Shown piece after piece: positions 44,801 through 58,500 of a stretch of 64,000 nucleotides of DNA. The stretch is taken from the NCBI GenBank assembly GCA_964017065.1, contig OZ024788.1, positions 8,659,761 to 8,723,760 of the forward strand, given 5' to 3'. Made by a program: the position numbers and the translations under genes. A model generated the notes under the pieces. It had not been told where the DNA came from, did no database searches, and saw only the letters and a list, made by a program, of their open reading frames with translations. Origin of the DNA: Haliclona indistincta (taxonomy: Eukaryota; Porifera; Demospongiae; Haplosclerida; Chalinidae). Positions within the stretch are counted from its first letter, which is position 1; each line of letters begins with the position of its first letter.

Positions 44801-45950
44801 GCAGTGTCGTAATATTTGCGCGCACGTCGCGCTGGGTTACGTCACCAGCCACGCCTCCCTTGGTGGGCAGAAGAGTGAAATTGTATTGGAATCGGCGGCT
44901 TTGAGTGACTATGTTGCATCTCTGGAGCCACGACCGAAACGGAGGTATTCAGAGAATCTTGCTTTTGTTCAGACAGAGCCGTTTTTGACACGATTGGTGC
45001 AATCATACTCATACACACAGCAACTTGTCACCACGGTTGCGGGTCTGTAAGTGTACCGGAGATGTTGCACCATGAACGAAAAGCGGAAGTAGTCGTTAAT
45101 GTGTGGATGCATGGTTTAATACTAGTGTCTAGCAGTGAATTTGATTGGTCAACAACTAATTCCACTTTTCGCTTCGTGGTGCAAGGTCACTGAAAACTGA
45201 GTCCGGTAGAACTGATGACAACTTGCCAGAATAATTATAGGCGTAACTTACACGTGAATTCAATTTACCGATTGCACTATTATGTTAATAACTACATTGA
45301 AACCATGTATAATGTCCCCTTGATGATGTGCTGTGGGCGGACTACATACAGCTTGCACAACATTAACCCTTTAACCTCTAATGCTGACCACTACTCTCGT
45401 GAATATCTCGTGTGTCTTTTGTGCTACTGGTCTCAAATTTGCGTCCTTTTACGCCAGTGAGTATAGCAGCAATTGCCCACACTCAAGTCGGTCGATATGC
45501 CCCTTCCACTTCGAAAGTGAAGCCGATAAAGTGCAGCTACCTCGTCAAATTTTGTTAGTACTTTAGGGCTGGCTACTGAAAAGTACATACATACAAATAG
45601 CAGTGGTTTTGGTGAGTGCAAAATGTATCCCAGATCTTAGAGAATGCACAAAAATGTGTTTCCTAGCACCCTGAAGCCATAAAATGTCCAAATTTTCTTG
45701 GCAGACATTTTGTTTTTCCTGAAAAATAATGTGAAATTTGTACTGAAGCCATGGAAATGCCAACGCCATAACGTTTAGTGCAGGGGCACGCCGAAAATCA
45801 CTGGATTTTTACGGTTATTTGTATTCTTCAATTTTAGCCTAATTTCGGAATATTTTAACACTTTTTGATAAACTTATGGTGTCTGAAGTATGTATGTCGC
45901 CAAATGGCAACATAGGGGTTAAAGGGTTAACATAGTACAGCGAATTTAAA
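44801..45950. other. no gene identified
   Basis: A small inverted-repeat element at about 45059-45195 (GTTGCACCATGAACGAAAAG and its near inverse, ATTGGTCAAC in the loop) resembles the one at 40744-40888. The rest is unassigned. Confidence 0.4.
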
Positions 45951-45952
45951 TT

Positions 45953-46312
45953 GCCGATATGCTCCTGCTTCAACTTGTCGATGTTTCGTCACTTGAATCT
46001 AGAAGGAACCATTTTAAACTCACAACCCTTTACAAGATTTATCATGCTGGTCAATTCTATTTAAAACTAATGCGTATTATTTCTATTTTTTCCAAGCACA
46101 ACTTGAATTGGAATTTGGAACAATTCAATTTGCCTAACTGGTGTCATAAAGACTCCTTCATTGTGTTCAAAATTACCACACTTTACATGGACGTTCAAAC
46201 CATGCTTCTTCTCACTCTATTAACCACCCCAATGCTAAAACTAATGCGTATTATTTCTCTTTTTTTCCAAGCACAACTTGAATTGGAATTTAGAACAATT
46301 CAATTTCCTATT
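45953..46312 (+). pseudogene. probable non-LTR retrotransposon reverse-transcriptase C-terminal relic
   Basis: A short frame reads LLQLVDVSSLESRRNHFKLT then TLYKIYHAG, resembling the L-x-x-R-R-x-x-x-x-L-x-x-x-Y-K-I motif near the C-terminus of many LINE ORF2 proteins. It is followed by an internal tandem duplication (two copies of AAACTAATGCGTATTATTTC). It continues after the family A insertion at 47524-47590. Family assignment rests on this motif only. Confidence 0.4.
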
Positions 46313-47523
46313 AGGGAGACACGGTAGTGTCTCCCTATGTAGGGTTGAACGAGAAAACAAGATGGCGGCTACATACAATGTATTAGCGTTCAAACGCTGA
46401 TATTTCGCCTGGTGATGAATTTTATACGTCCAAAGACACTTAAATCTGCTATCTGGCGCTGCCCCATCTTACAGTAGCAAGGAGATTGCTCGAGATTGTT
46501 ACTAAAGTGACGAACCTGGTAACGGTGAAAATCGAGTTTCGTCATCTTCGTTTTCTTCTTTCTTTTTCTTTCTTCCACTCGCCTAGCACCTTTACGTGAG
46601 CAGTGCCGAGACCAAAACACCCACGAACAGTCGTGAAATTCTCCTGGCATGTGCCTTTTGAACTTAGTTTTTAGCGAAACGGCGATATAAATTCCGCGAC
46701 TTCTCGATCGTGATCCATTGTCAGCTAAGTGTTAGACGCCATTAATAATTATAATGATTGCGCAATACGCGCTGTGGTTAGCGCACGTGACCAAGCACAA
46801 GCTTGAGTATCGCCACGCCGTATAGATCACGGAGAACACATATTTGTCTGGAGTCTTCGAAGAACGGTAAGCTAGCAAGCGCAGAATCACCATTCTGTCT
46901 TGCCAGATAATTATAACCGCCGTAAACAAGTGTGGGCGGGGCTCGTATGCACTGTATTCATGCATGCGTAGGCGAGCTGATATCTACAGCATAAGAATTA
47001 TTTAGCTACAAGTTTAAAATTGTTAATAATAAAGAAAAGCCATCAACAACAGGAAAACCAAACCAATGGTGGAGACAAAGATGGCACAGCAATTGCATGA
47101 TATTAAACTGCACTTCACTGAAAAAGAAAAAAGGACACAAACAAGAAAATTAAAAAGATTTCTATCGAAATCAAAAGGATGTAGGGTTGATAAATCTACC
47201 ACTGGTCAACAATGTAAACTAACAAGGAACAAGCATGGAATGGTAACACGATTGACTTGCTAACAGACCATAGATCCCTACATCAGTGGCTGTACATAAG
47301 CTGTCACAAGCTGAATGCAGGTCAGGTGTCAGTCAACAGCAACAAGCTGAACTAGCTATAGTCAACTACAGCAGCCACTGATGTAGGGATCTATGGTCTG
47401 TTAGCAAGTCAATCGTGTTACCATTCCATGCTTGTTCCTTGTTAGTTTACATTGTTGACCAGTGGTAGATTTATCAACCCTACATCCTTTTGATTTCGAT
47501 AGAAATCTTTTCAATTTTCTTTG
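46313..47523 (+). mobile_element. family A element, full-length copy (1.2 kb)
   Basis: Begins with the hairpin arms AGGGAGACAC / GTGTCTCCCT, then ATGTAGGGTTGAACGAG and AAGATGGCGGCTAC. Ends with the 3' foldback, CAACCCTACATCC, the hairpin GATTTCGATAGAAATC and TTTCTTTG. CTATT precedes it and CCTAAT follows, an imperfect target duplication. It is inserted in the LINE-like relic; a tandem copy of the target (TTTGCCTAACTGGTGTC, about 46130) shows the empty sequence. Confidence 0.82.
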
Positions 47524-47589
47524 CCTAATATAACTGGTGTCATACATACTCCTTCATCGTATTCAAAATTAGCTCACTTTACTTATTAG

Positions 47590-48799
47590 ACCGTGAGCTT
47601 GGGGGGTTGGAGGGTATCATTTTGAGGGACTAAGGTTAATAGTGATTTTTAAGAAGGTATACATCCCTAGAGTTATAAAATAGATGATAGCATTGTTCTA
47701 GAGGTAGCTTTTGGGTTTTATCACAAATTAAATATCAAATGCGCATAGATTACCATAAATTAACCCCGTGACACCTGACATGCTGGTGAGGCTGCCTTCT
47801 AGCTATATTCAACAGGGTTTTGGCTTTAAAAGAGGAAGGTAGTCCGAGGTGTCCTGAGAGTGTCTGACAAGCGTTTCAGGCTGGCGACGCTACCCTGCGG
47901 GGCACCTGAACCCCCCATTTTTATTCAATTTCACAGTGGCATACAATAGTGGTATTGGATGAGTGGTGGGTGAGGTGGGTGATAATAAGAGCTCAGCGGA
48001 GCAGTGAGCGAGTCTGCATGATGACTATCATGTGCATGACCATGCTTGAGCTGCCTTTTAGTAGTGGCTGTTTGAGTGCGTGAGCCTCTGCGGGGCATTG
48101 TTGCATGCTTGTACCTAAGGCCGTACTATGAGGCTGTTATGGGGATACAGCTACTTGTTAGACCCTGGCTTAATGCACTTGGCACTTCAGAACTACTTGG
48201 TGTTTACCACAGGGGTTAACACCTGTCTGCACTAGTGCAAACAGTATCATTTAACAATTATTTTATACTAATTTTGATCATTTCATTTTTTCATCCACAT
48301 TTTTCACTGACTTAGACACAGTGAGTGTACACCCTATAGCTCTTTTGGTTAGACAGGCTGCATAGACAGCATTTTACTCCATTTACAATAATAATTATAT
48401 CTTGGTAAAAGTCCTTATGCAGTAAAAGAATGACCAATGTGTGCTGGTTGCAATCTATCAGGTGCAGTACAACAGTTCTTACAGTAAAGCACAAACCATA
48501 GAGCATAAGCTTCCAGTACAATAAAATTTCAGATATGGGGTCAATTATAATAGAAAGTCATAATAGAAATAACTATACTTAAACTTGATTACTATACCTT
48601 TACTGAGATACTACTCATCATCTAGGGAATCATGTGTTTGCATTCATTATTGGTCTAAATAATATTATGCTAAACAACCATTCTATTGCTATACTACTCA
48701 TGTTGATGACTAAAATAGAGGTTTGCCTGTTGTTCGCTATGAGTCTATTACTATTACTTCATTTCTTTATTAATCTTGTCTATTAAAATTACTATTACC
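47590..48799. other. no gene identified
   Basis: Mixed unique and AT-rich sequence. I see no exon series, RNA gene or clear repeat. Confidence 0.4.
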
Positions 48800-49492
48800 A
48801 GGAGTCCATAATCAACCGCGCCTACTAAGAGTAGGAGTGTGAATCGCCCACGCTTTAATTGGATTTTCTGCCAGCGAACTGTCGCTAGCGGATATACTAT
48901 TTTTAGCGCTTGAAGATGGCAGCTCAATACTGAAGACAGAGAGTTGTCTATGATCTAAGCGCTGAGGAAGCATCCTGGTCTCTATTTCTAGCTCGATTTA
49001 CAAGGCCGTCGTTGCCTTCGCCAATCCTCGTGAGCGTGGCTGTCTTCCGTTCGATCAAAGCTTCGTGTCATATCACTGGTCAGCTGTTTCTCAGAGTTCC
49101 ATTCCTTACCTGAGTTGTAACAGTAGTTTTTACGGTTAGTGGCAGCGATACAACACATAACTGAAGCGGAACAGCTATGCTGACAAGTCAACACAGTAGC
49201 TCCAAGGGATCCAGTTGTATGATCGAGCGATAAACAGCTTCGAAACAATCAGATAGCCGAACCACGAACGTACAGGTGATCTAGCGACGCCATGATGTGG
49301 CTGGATAGGCTATCGGATGCTTTCACGAGTACATACAGTTGCTCTCAGGTTGCCCATGTTCAAGGAGGTGCGGTCTAACTGCGCTAAAAATAGTATATCC
49401 GCTGGCGACAGTTCGCTGGCAGAAAATCCAATTAAAGCGTGGGCGATTCACACTCCTACTCTTTAGTAGGCGCGGTTGATTATGGACTCCTG
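48800..49492. mobile_element. 693-base hAT-like element with about 108-base inverted termini
   Basis: The inverted termini (AGGAGTCCATAATCAACC start) run to about 48907 and from about 49380, reading through TAGCGGATATACTATTTTTA. An 8-base duplication CTATTACC flanks it (48792-48799, 49493-49500). No transposase seen in the interior. Confidence 0.85.
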
Positions 49493-49500
49493 CTATTACC

Positions 49501-51090
49501 CATGCATGCATGTCTGATTGTATTAAGTCATGCAGAATTGTATATTGTATTAATCCTTTGATCAAATCTTGGAATAAGATGTCAATAAATTGGTATATAA
49601 GACCGTTATAAGACGACTTAACTGTTGTACCAACTGCTCTTTAGCTTCTTTTCTTACAATTTTCATCCTCGGCTAACTGGACCTGTCACCTCTCTGGCCT
49701 ATAATACAGTGCTACCTGGCTTTCCTGCTTAGTAGTCATGCAGCCCTTGACTTAATAGCATGTATAGTCCTTTGCCTTTCATAATTATGTCGGCATGCAT
49801 AGCTGTTGATTAAATCTCATTTTAGAACATACAGGTGGTGTCTGCATGAGATCAATAATTAGTCACTATGCTGGTAGAAGGGATGGGCATAAATACTATC
49901 TAGTTTAGGAGAAAGCTAGGTACAGAATGCTCCTGCTAGGTACAGAATGCTTTTGCTAGGCACCATTCCTAATTCAAATCAAGAAACTTATTCTGATTTC
50001 TTTAATGCAGGTCGATAGTCTTTACTTTGCTTTAGCTGCAAAAACACTTGGCATTGTCTCATCCAATGTATAAGCATGTATACAATAATGGCTCTGTATA
50101 CATCTATATTACTATGTAGTATGTAGCAGCAAGTTACTTATACCCATCTTCAGGCTGGGTTTTTTTTATACCCATCTTCTCTGGGTTTTAGTTCCACACA
50201 AGGAACAAACATGTCCTTATCTTGCTATGACATGCTAAGGGCATCTGCCTTCAGAGCAGATCACTACAGTCTAAGTATTAATATAGCTTTCTTCGATAAT
50301 CTTAGAGCATGAAGTACATGTATAAGTAGTTTCATTGCTTGATAATCAGAATCATTGTTGTGAATATGATTAGAGGAGCATGAATTTAATTACTACCTAA
50401 TCATTATTCAAGCTTGCTAACAGTAGATACAAAAACCTTGATGAAACACAAAAGCTACCATTTCAGCAATGCTATCACACATTTTCTGATTCTAGATGTG
50501 TAGGGCTTTAAAAAAAATACTATGAACCTTAGTCCCTCCAGATGATACCAAAAGCCAAAATTTTGGGCTCTGGCTCATGGCCTATATTACTTAATCATTA
50601 AATGTGTTCATTATCTATTAGCTTGTAGCTATCATATGCTACCCTTTGCATAAACTCTTATTTTAAAATATTGCGTGAAAGCAATGCGTAGCCTATTGTG
50701 TAGCTCTGTGGGACACGGAATCTTTTCAGACGAATTGTAAATAACAGATGGATATCACTTAATTGAACAGTTTGCATATCGTACTTTTTGACTCTGAACC
50801 ATCATGCTGTAACAACGCATACTACTACTTGTATTTATCCTGTACCTCTTCCTGTTATGATCTCTCAGTATCAATCTGGTCTTGTTCAAACACCATAGGT
50901 AGACCTCAAGTTGTTCATCTATTAGATTGTGTATGTTTATTTTATATGTGAAGCTTATACGTAGACACACAAACCACTACAAACCAGTAAGTGTGTTCCC
51001 ATGATGTGAACATCTGTTCACAAATGTACTCTACTATTGTTGTTTATGTGTTTGAAATTACATTACTTGTTTACCTGAGTTTGAAAGTCT
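49501..51090. other. no gene identified
   Basis: AT-rich intergenic sequence. A short direct repeat GCTAGGTACAGAATGCT occurs near 49917-49960, and TTATACCCATCTTC occurs twice near 50140-50180. Confidence 0.4.
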
Positions 51091-51092
51091 AC

Positions 51093-51259
51093 TGTAAGAT
51101 GTGGCGGCAATGCCAGAGAGCAGATCTAAGTGTCTTTGGACATATAAATTCATCACCAGGAGAAATATCAGCGTTTGAACGCTAATACATTGTATTTAGC
51201 CGCCACCTTGTTTTTCCTTTCATCCTACATACTGTAGGGAGGCACTACCGTGCCTCCCT
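51093..51259 (-). mobile_element. family A element, 5' fragment
   Basis: Minus orientation. Terminal hairpin arms at 51236-51259 (AGGGAGGCAC / GTGCCTCCCT), then inverted TAGCCGCCACCTTG. The body is truncated at about 51093. AATAC follows, that is GTATT in element orientation. Confidence 0.8.
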
Positions 51260-51339
51260 AATACACTTCAAAAAATTATTATATGCATGTATAACATTTG
51301 AGTTGAAAAAAGTGCATGTACAGTACAATAAATAATTAT

Positions 51340-51990
51340 GGAGACTATATATATTGGTGCTGATAGCTCGAGCATGAGGAAACAATTATTGTTCATACTT
51401 ATCGGACTGCGTATATCAATAGAAGAAAGTTGTTCGTTAAATCAACCTCGATCAAAATCTCCTCTGTTTCCCATTAACATAATGGTTTTTTTAAAGCCAA
51501 AAATAAGCCGAATACCATCACAAAGAGAGATAGTGTTTGAATAGAGTTGTTGGTTTTAGGCACCTGAGCAATGTTTGCATGGAGCTTCATTATCTGATAT
51601 TCCTAAGTTGTGTATATTCAAGTAACGTAAAGTGTCATTATCTTGAGAGACAAAGCAGTGTCTGAGCCACTATCATTCAGGTATACTAGATTAGTGTTGC
51701 TTTGAAGACCTTCAAAAATCCAGTAAGTTCCTGAATCAGAGAAACGATAGTTTCCCGAAAGATCAAGATGAGTTAGTGACTTGTTCGTTTGAAGCATTTT
51801 AGTAAGACCTATAATACCATTAATTTTGATTTGTTAGCAGCAAATTTACAAAGGAACGATGTACTTTTGTAAGTGATAGGCTAACCTGCAGTGATTCTGC
51901 AATGTGTAACAGACCATCTATACCTGACATCATGTCACAATCGTAAAGTGTTAATCTAGTGATGGTCGTCTGAGCTCATAAGCCGGAAAT
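51340..51990 (-). pseudogene. leucine-rich-repeat relic 3
   Basis: On the minus strand: RLTLYDCDMMSGIDGLLHIA, then LTKMLQTNKSLTHLDLSGNY with FSDSGTYWIFEGLQSNTNL, then a deletion into SDTALSL. The best preserved LRR copy in the window; it shows the canonical ribonuclease-inhibitor spacing. Broken further 3'. Confidence 0.68.
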
Positions 51991-52240
51991 GGATGATGTA
52001 TAAAAGTCGAGCACTAATCTCCCAGACAAAGAATCAGCACAAAGTTCCAGCAGATATCTTTATTCAATTTAAAACGACACATGTACATACATAGCAATAC
52101 AGTTCATTTACAACAAAGTAGTTCAAGTAAAAAGTTTTATCATACACATGTAGTTAAAAGGAATTTGGATGTAGTTAACTGATTCCAACATGTGCTGTGG
52201 AGTTCGTGATGTCTGTAAATTGTTCAATATATAGCTCGTT

Positions 52241-54506
52241 TCACTTGCATGTAATTATGACAATCATATTATGACAATCAACACACATTCTTTCCTCTTG
52301 CTTAAAATCATGTTCACAATCAGCCTGTGCATCTCTACGAGGAAATAATATGATTATCATGCTATTATTATAATCACGTACTTTACTCCAAGCCCTGTTC
52401 TTCTGTTACATATGAACAATGCTAGTATGAGCACGAGTAGGATGACAACTAGCATTGTAGCCATTGGAATAGTAGACGCTAGCAATATTGTCTGATTACC
52501 TGCAAAATTTTAAATTGAATAGCATGGTCAAAATGCGAATGACATGCACATCGTTTTGTATATCTTTTTGTATACTTCTAAAGCTCAGTGAATAATTTGT
52601 AGTACAAAACATGCATGTAGATGATCAGACATATTTCCCGAACTGAATAAGAGAACAGCCGGTAAAAGAGAACAGTGGGTAGAAGAGAACGAGAACAGCC
52701 AATTTGGAAACATAAATCTAGTAGTACTAAGTTTATCCAGTAGCCTACATTGAGAAATCTGGAATCAAACCCTAAACTCTTAACTTCAAAAAAGACCTAA
52801 ATCCAGTAAAGTCATGGGAAACTCACGAAAATGTGAATAATTATGTTTAGGTGAAGAAATTACTGAGAGGCAGATAACATGAAAATTGGCTGCTGGCATA
52901 ATTATTACTAGATGATTGGTTGAGGATGACTAAACTTTTCAATACCTATATAAATACGTAGTGTGAAAGTATTTGCAAGAATTTTTATTGTCAAGCTCAA
53001 GCAATCTACATGCACAATCATCATTATCATCCCAAGGAAAGTTCTCTAAAATACAGGGGTGGAGCTGGCCGGCCTGGGGTGAGGTTAACGTAACGTAATG
53101 TACCTGAACTTACTTATGCCAGCTGCAGGTGCAACAGATGAAGGTGAAATTTGTGAACTTGAAGATGGGATTATTGTAGAGACGGTTGTAAAAAATTCTT
53201 CTGATATCAATTGTGATGCAGACGTTGTTGATTGAATTGTGCTTGATAAAGAGGGTGGTAGCATATTGTTGTAAAAATTTCCTCTGATATCAAATGTGAT
53301 GCAGACATTGTTGATCGAATTGTGGTTGATAACATTGAAGAAGTATACTGTACATTTGTAGTTTTTTTAATGGTTGATTGAGTGGGAGAGTCGTGATCCA
53401 AATGTGATGCAGACATTGTTGATTGAATTGTGCTTGATAACATTGATTGTAGCAAACTTAAAGTATACTGTACATCTGTATAATATGATGTTTCTGTAAT
53501 GGTTGATTGAGTTGGAGAGTCGAGAACTATAGGTTTAATGGAATCAAGTCATGATTATTATTGAAATTTCAAGACAAATTAACTAACTGACCAAATGTGC
53601 ATGTTGGTTTATGATCCGCTAGATATAAGTCAGTGTCGGTCCGTGTACCAGGGTCGTCCACATAGTAACACGCTGTTAGCACACACTCTCCTGGCTCGGT
53701 CAGTGGGAGGTCATCTACTCTGAATGTTCTATCATTCTGTACTACTCCATCATATCCATTAACAGGTTTAGTTGGCTACAGTAAGAAAATTAATATTGTG
53801 CTTTGTTGCAAAAACTTATAACTGATACAAATCACACGATGCGTGGTTTTCAACCAGCACTGAGCTATGCTGGTCACTGAAAAGTGCTGCTGTCATGGTA
53901 AGAAAGGTCCCTAGAGTTCAGTTAATAGATGCCGGGATAATGAGAGTTTAATAGATGGGATGAATGCAGGTACATGTATAAGGTTATATGCATATTGTTG
54001 ATTGGGCAGTGATTCTGTCAGCTACTATCACCGAGTGCAGTGTAGTGCTGTGCTGTGCAAGTGGCCAGGTTTTTTTCAGTACTATAAAAAGCGGTTAGTA
54101 GCATCCTGGTAATTCAATGACTCGGAGCTAGAACTTTGAAGCGCTGTGATACAACTGACTACTGACAAGTCTGCATGCAATCGATTACATTAAGTCTACT
54201 GACCTGTTGGTTGACAATTCCAGTGCCATTGCATCGTGACTCAACCGTCACCCAAACTATTTTGACATTGACTTGTTGATTTGAAAGGCTTAATGTTCCA
54301 CTGAAGCAGTTAACGTTGAAAAACAGGTTGCCGCCATAGACTGAGCTATCTACATCAAACACGACAGGTTCAATTATCACACAATGAGCGATAGTAATCA
54401 TACTTATGGCTCCGTCGCAGGGTGAGCCTGATGACAGGTGATAGCACACGGCCGCCAGGAAAATACACATCCGGCAGCAATGGATCATCCAGAAGCGCGG
54501 ATACAT
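52241..54506 (-). pseudogene. receptor gene 4: frameshifted paralogue of gene 3
   Basis: Minus exons: 54506-54404, 54349-54204, 53775-53592, stalk from 53537 downward, TM 52499-52382, tail 52334-52241. Signal peptide MYPRFWMIHCCRMCIFLAAV; ectodomain landmarks NVNCFSG, VTVESRCNG and TEPGECVLTACYYVD intact. The stalk exon has internal duplications (three QSTMSASHL-type units). Compared with gene 5 it carries two extra bases (CA at 53262-53263) that shift frame and end the stalk at a stop (53207-53209), before the TM exon. TM and tail exons themselves are open and nearly identical to gene 3. A soluble truncated product is possible, but a recent pseudogene is more likely. Confidence 0.7.
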
Positions 54507-55323
54507 GGCTCCTCCGGCGTCAGTCTTGCAGTGGACACTAAAATTAAATCACATTACAAGCAGTGTGCTTTTATGATGTACCCCTGATGACTGCTGTGCA
54601 TGCTGTGGGCGGACTCAGAAAAGGAAGACATGACGCGGAATTCAGTTCAGTATTGAGTATCTTTTTGTATTGAGTATCTTTTTGCCGTTAAAAAAAAAAA
54701 ATAATAATAATTGCACTGCGTATCACGATAAACCACTGACGAGCGCGGGATTTCCATAGTAACAAGAAATGGCGGCGAGCACGAGGACTACAGCTAGCCA
54801 GAAATACTCTTCTCCTGAGGCAGCTGACGGATTATAAGGCGGTCTGAGCAGCTAATCTATACCCAGGACCACCGTCAGCTCCGTCGCCTATACATCAGAG
54901 CTTGGTTTCGGTACTGTAGCGGGTTGTATGACCGTATGAAACCGAGCGACTGTTCCAAACAAGAATATGGAAGGTTAGCACGGTAGTACACACTATAGCA
55001 CCCACGAAATTTAGCCTACGGTACAGGTATGGGCTTCAGATACTCATGTATAGCTGCAGCAATGCTGCTAGTAGTGATGTGTGATAATTATCACACAATG
55101 AGCGATAGTAATCATACTTATGGCTCCGTCGCAGGGTGAGCCTGATGACAGGTGATAGCACACGGCCGCCAGGAAAATACACATCCGGCAGCAATGGATC
55201 ATCCAGAAGCGCGGATACATGGCTCCTCCGGCGTCAGTCTTGCAGTGGACACTAAAATTAAATCACATTACAAGCAGTGTGCTTTTATGATGTACCCCTG
55301 ATGACTGCTGTGCATGCTGTGGG
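54373..55323. repeat. 237-base identical duplication containing receptor exon 1
   Basis: 54373-54609 and 55087-55323 are identical by eye and in the same orientation. The second copy (including a spare exon 1 on the minus strand) is flanked by a 30-base direct repeat (55061-55090, 55326-55355; starts AATGCTGCTAGTAGTGATG), as if pasted in with target duplication. Confidence 0.9.
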
Positions 55324-55355
55324 TGAATGCTGCTAGTAGTGATGTGTGATAATTA

Positions 55356-56755
55356 TAAAGTCTATGGTGTCTTTTGGCAGAGCAATTGTTGTTGCATCTC
55401 GTCCCGGGTCGGCTATTGTAAAGAGGAGTCCTGCTGGATAGTGGATAGAGAGTCCTGCTGGATAGAGACATCACTCATTCTGCTAAACAGTATGTTTAAT
55501 AAGATTCTCATAAACAGTGTGTGTGACTGGTGTTTCCCCCTCACAGATCTGTCGCCTGTTTGTATTGTCTTATCTTATTGTACTGTTTTAAACTGTTCAA
55601 TCATACTTGACTATCACTGCATAGAAACTCTAAGAACAATACTAGCATGTATTCAAGTCTTTTCAAGAACAAAAGTTTAGAGAGTTCAATCGTAGTCGTC
55701 TCTGGATGCATTTCTTGAACTTAAAGCCTTGCCGAGAGAAAAAGGTAAAATCAACATTGCTACTGGATGATCAAGAGGTCATTTACTTTGCTACTTGTGT
55801 CCAAACAAGGGCTTACACTTGGTTTGAGACTGTTGCAAGAAACAAAGAAAGAGAGGTGTGGTCAACAATGTATGCAGCCAGCTATTGAGTCAGCAGCTTA
55901 GTGCTCTGTCTGAAGCACAAGCCAACACTATTCCTTTATACACACCAAGACTAGTAAACTTGCCCTTTATACAGTATGCTCTCTGTAAGCTTCAATCGCT
56001 CGCAAAAGACGTGTCAATGCTATAGCTATCGTTCGGTGGTACTGATATACAGACGGTATGCCAGAAGCTCCAGGTAGCTGGTATATATATAGCTTTGTAA
56101 TGATGCCGTCTACATTGGTTCACAGTCGGGCACAAGAAGACGTTGCTCTCCATCGCTCCAGTGTCCTGCTGAAATAGCACGATGTTGACAGAGACGCCAG
56201 CGGGACGATCTCGGTCGCCATGACTCGGCGGCGACACTGATCGGCAAGCCCCGCGGTGAAGGGCTTATGAGCACCTAGAGAGACACCATAGACAGTGTTA
56301 GCCATTGCGTAAATTTGAATTTGAACTTACAAAAGCAGCTGTTGATACTGTTTGTACAACGAGGAAGAACTTGAAGACTCACCCAACTTTACCCCCAAAA
56401 GGGAACGTGTTCCCATGTCCCAGTATAAATTTCGACCATACCATTCGATACCTAAAAAGGCACTCTATCAAACCTGGGGCCGGCAAATAGAAAAAGTTTA
56501 AAGCTTTTCAAGCGACAGTCGTTCAAAATTTGAAAAAACCATGTTTTTAGACCTCGCCAATACAATTGCAATTGAGCGACGGTCGCGACTTTCAACCCCG
56601 TTTTGGAACGCTTTCTCGCAGCCTTTCTGCAACACTTTTTATACTAATCAGTAGCCAATGAGCTGAAGTTTGCTCTCTGGGGTCGGCAAATATAAATTTG
56701 TGTTCACGTCAGCCAGGATGACTGCTAGAAGTTCATCTCCCAATAGAACTAACAA
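55356..56755. other. no gene identified
   Basis: Some short open frames (for example 55706-55888, VKSTLLLDDQEVIYFATCVQ) look like a decayed coding fragment, but I do not recognise the family. The rest is unassigned. Confidence 0.35.
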
Positions 56756-58220
56756 GTAAAGTAAAAAAGCTTTAATAAAAAAACTGAAAAGTGTAGGGAT
56801 GACTCTTAAAAAAGGAAAGGAACAAGATGGGATGATGCTTGCAAAAGTAAAGGAACAAGATGGAATAATGCTAAGCTTGCAAATGTAAAAGTCCCAAGTA
56901 TCCCTACATCAGCGGCTTGCTGAGACGACGTGCAACTGACAAATGCGGAATCCTCCTTCTGAATCTATACCTTTACGACCGTTGATTACTTCATCGGACT
57001 GCGTCCTCCAAACACAGCTACCTGCAGCATATTTACAACTGTCAACTACTTCATCGGACTGCGTCCTCCTAAACACAGATACCTCTAGTTATTTACAACC
57101 GTCAATTTCTTCATCGGACTGCGTCCTCCAAACACAGATACCTCTAGTTATTTACAACTGTCATGCAACTACTTCATCGGACTGCGTCCTCCTAAACAGA
57201 TATACCTCTAGTTATTTACAACCGTCAATTACTCCATCGGACTGCGTCCTCCTTCAAGCCGCTGATGTAGGGATACTTGGGACTTTTACATTTGCAAGCT
57301 TAGCATTATTCCATCTTGTTCCTTTACTTTTGCAAGCATCATCCCATCTTGTTCCTTTCCTTTTTTAAGAGTCATCCCTACACTTTTCAGTTTTTTTATT
57401 AAAGCTTTTTTACTTTACTTGTTCCTGTTACTTTTTTGATCACTATCAGTTTGAACTTATTAGTTGTATTCTATGTTAGACGTTATTTTATTTTGACAAC
57501 TCTGTGAGCAGCAGTTACTAGTCTAGCAGATGTGAACGTGCACAGGGTCTGGAGAGTAAGGAGTGTAGTTTAAAATAATGTTTAATCATTCAATGAAAGG
57601 TTTAAAATAGTAAAGAGGTTGAGGACGCAGACAGCAAAATATCAAGTCCAGGTATGATTTGACATGATACTTGTTAGTACAGTAATGGATGAAGGAAGAG
57701 ACTAATACTGACAACTCATGATGCAGTGCAAGCCTGAGTAGGAGCACGCCTAGTAGAACCTTGTTGATGTCAATATCACACTCACAGAGGCTTCTAGTCC
57801 TTTACAATTTACGCTGCCTGGTGTAGGAACCTTACTGTGCGTTGAGAATCTTGCTGCCGGTAACTTGGCTAGACTGAATAGCCTGGGCTTGTTCACGTCT
57901 GGGTATGTCAGTTTTAACCCGCCATCTGAAGCTTTAACGAACAGATCAGTGTTACTTAGGGTATAGTACTGCTCTAGACAAATTTCATACCTCTGGCTTG
58001 CGCGCTGAAGCGTCCAGAGCAGAGACAAATCGCAGTATCGATCGAGATAGCTAGCTGCAAAACTGATGTGGGCGGAGTTAATGATACGAGCGCCAAGAGG
58101 GTTAATTATTTAATGGCGTCTTCAGTCCAAAACGGCCCAAAATCCATGTTTTTCAAGGATTACTCGCTTCTGGTAGTGTTTAATGCCTATCTAAGATGTA
58201 AGTGCACTATTCCAGATATA
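56756..58220 (-). mobile_element. family C element, copy 2 (inverted, 5' truncated)
   Basis: Inverse of 4358-5690: the foldback 56756-57420 with five minisatellite units (CATCGGACTGCGTCCTCC, starts about 56992-57236), then the body to about 58220, where similarity ends abruptly. The 24-base terminal palindrome of copy 1 is missing. Confidence 0.75.
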
Positions 58221-58500
58221 GAGGAAATGATCGATTAACGGACACCATGAATAATCGGACGCCGTCACAACTTTTTCGCGAGATGAAGCGAACGCCTATT
58301 CTTGCAGCTGTGAAGCTAGGCCTCCCCTGTACTTATTTACACTATTATAACAACTGGTTGTTTTTGCGTTTAATAGTAAGGCCTGCATAATGAACAATAT
58401 CGGACTAGACAATGATCGGACGGTTATAATCAATTTTCGACAAACGCTGTCAACACTCTGACAATTAGTTAAAACTTAAAACAAATATGTTCAGTGAATA

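Noticed and set aside
55706..55888. Open frame with VKSTLLLDDQEVIYFATCVQ
   Set aside because: Too short, no recognised family and no splice-compatible neighbours; noted only as an unassigned fragment.
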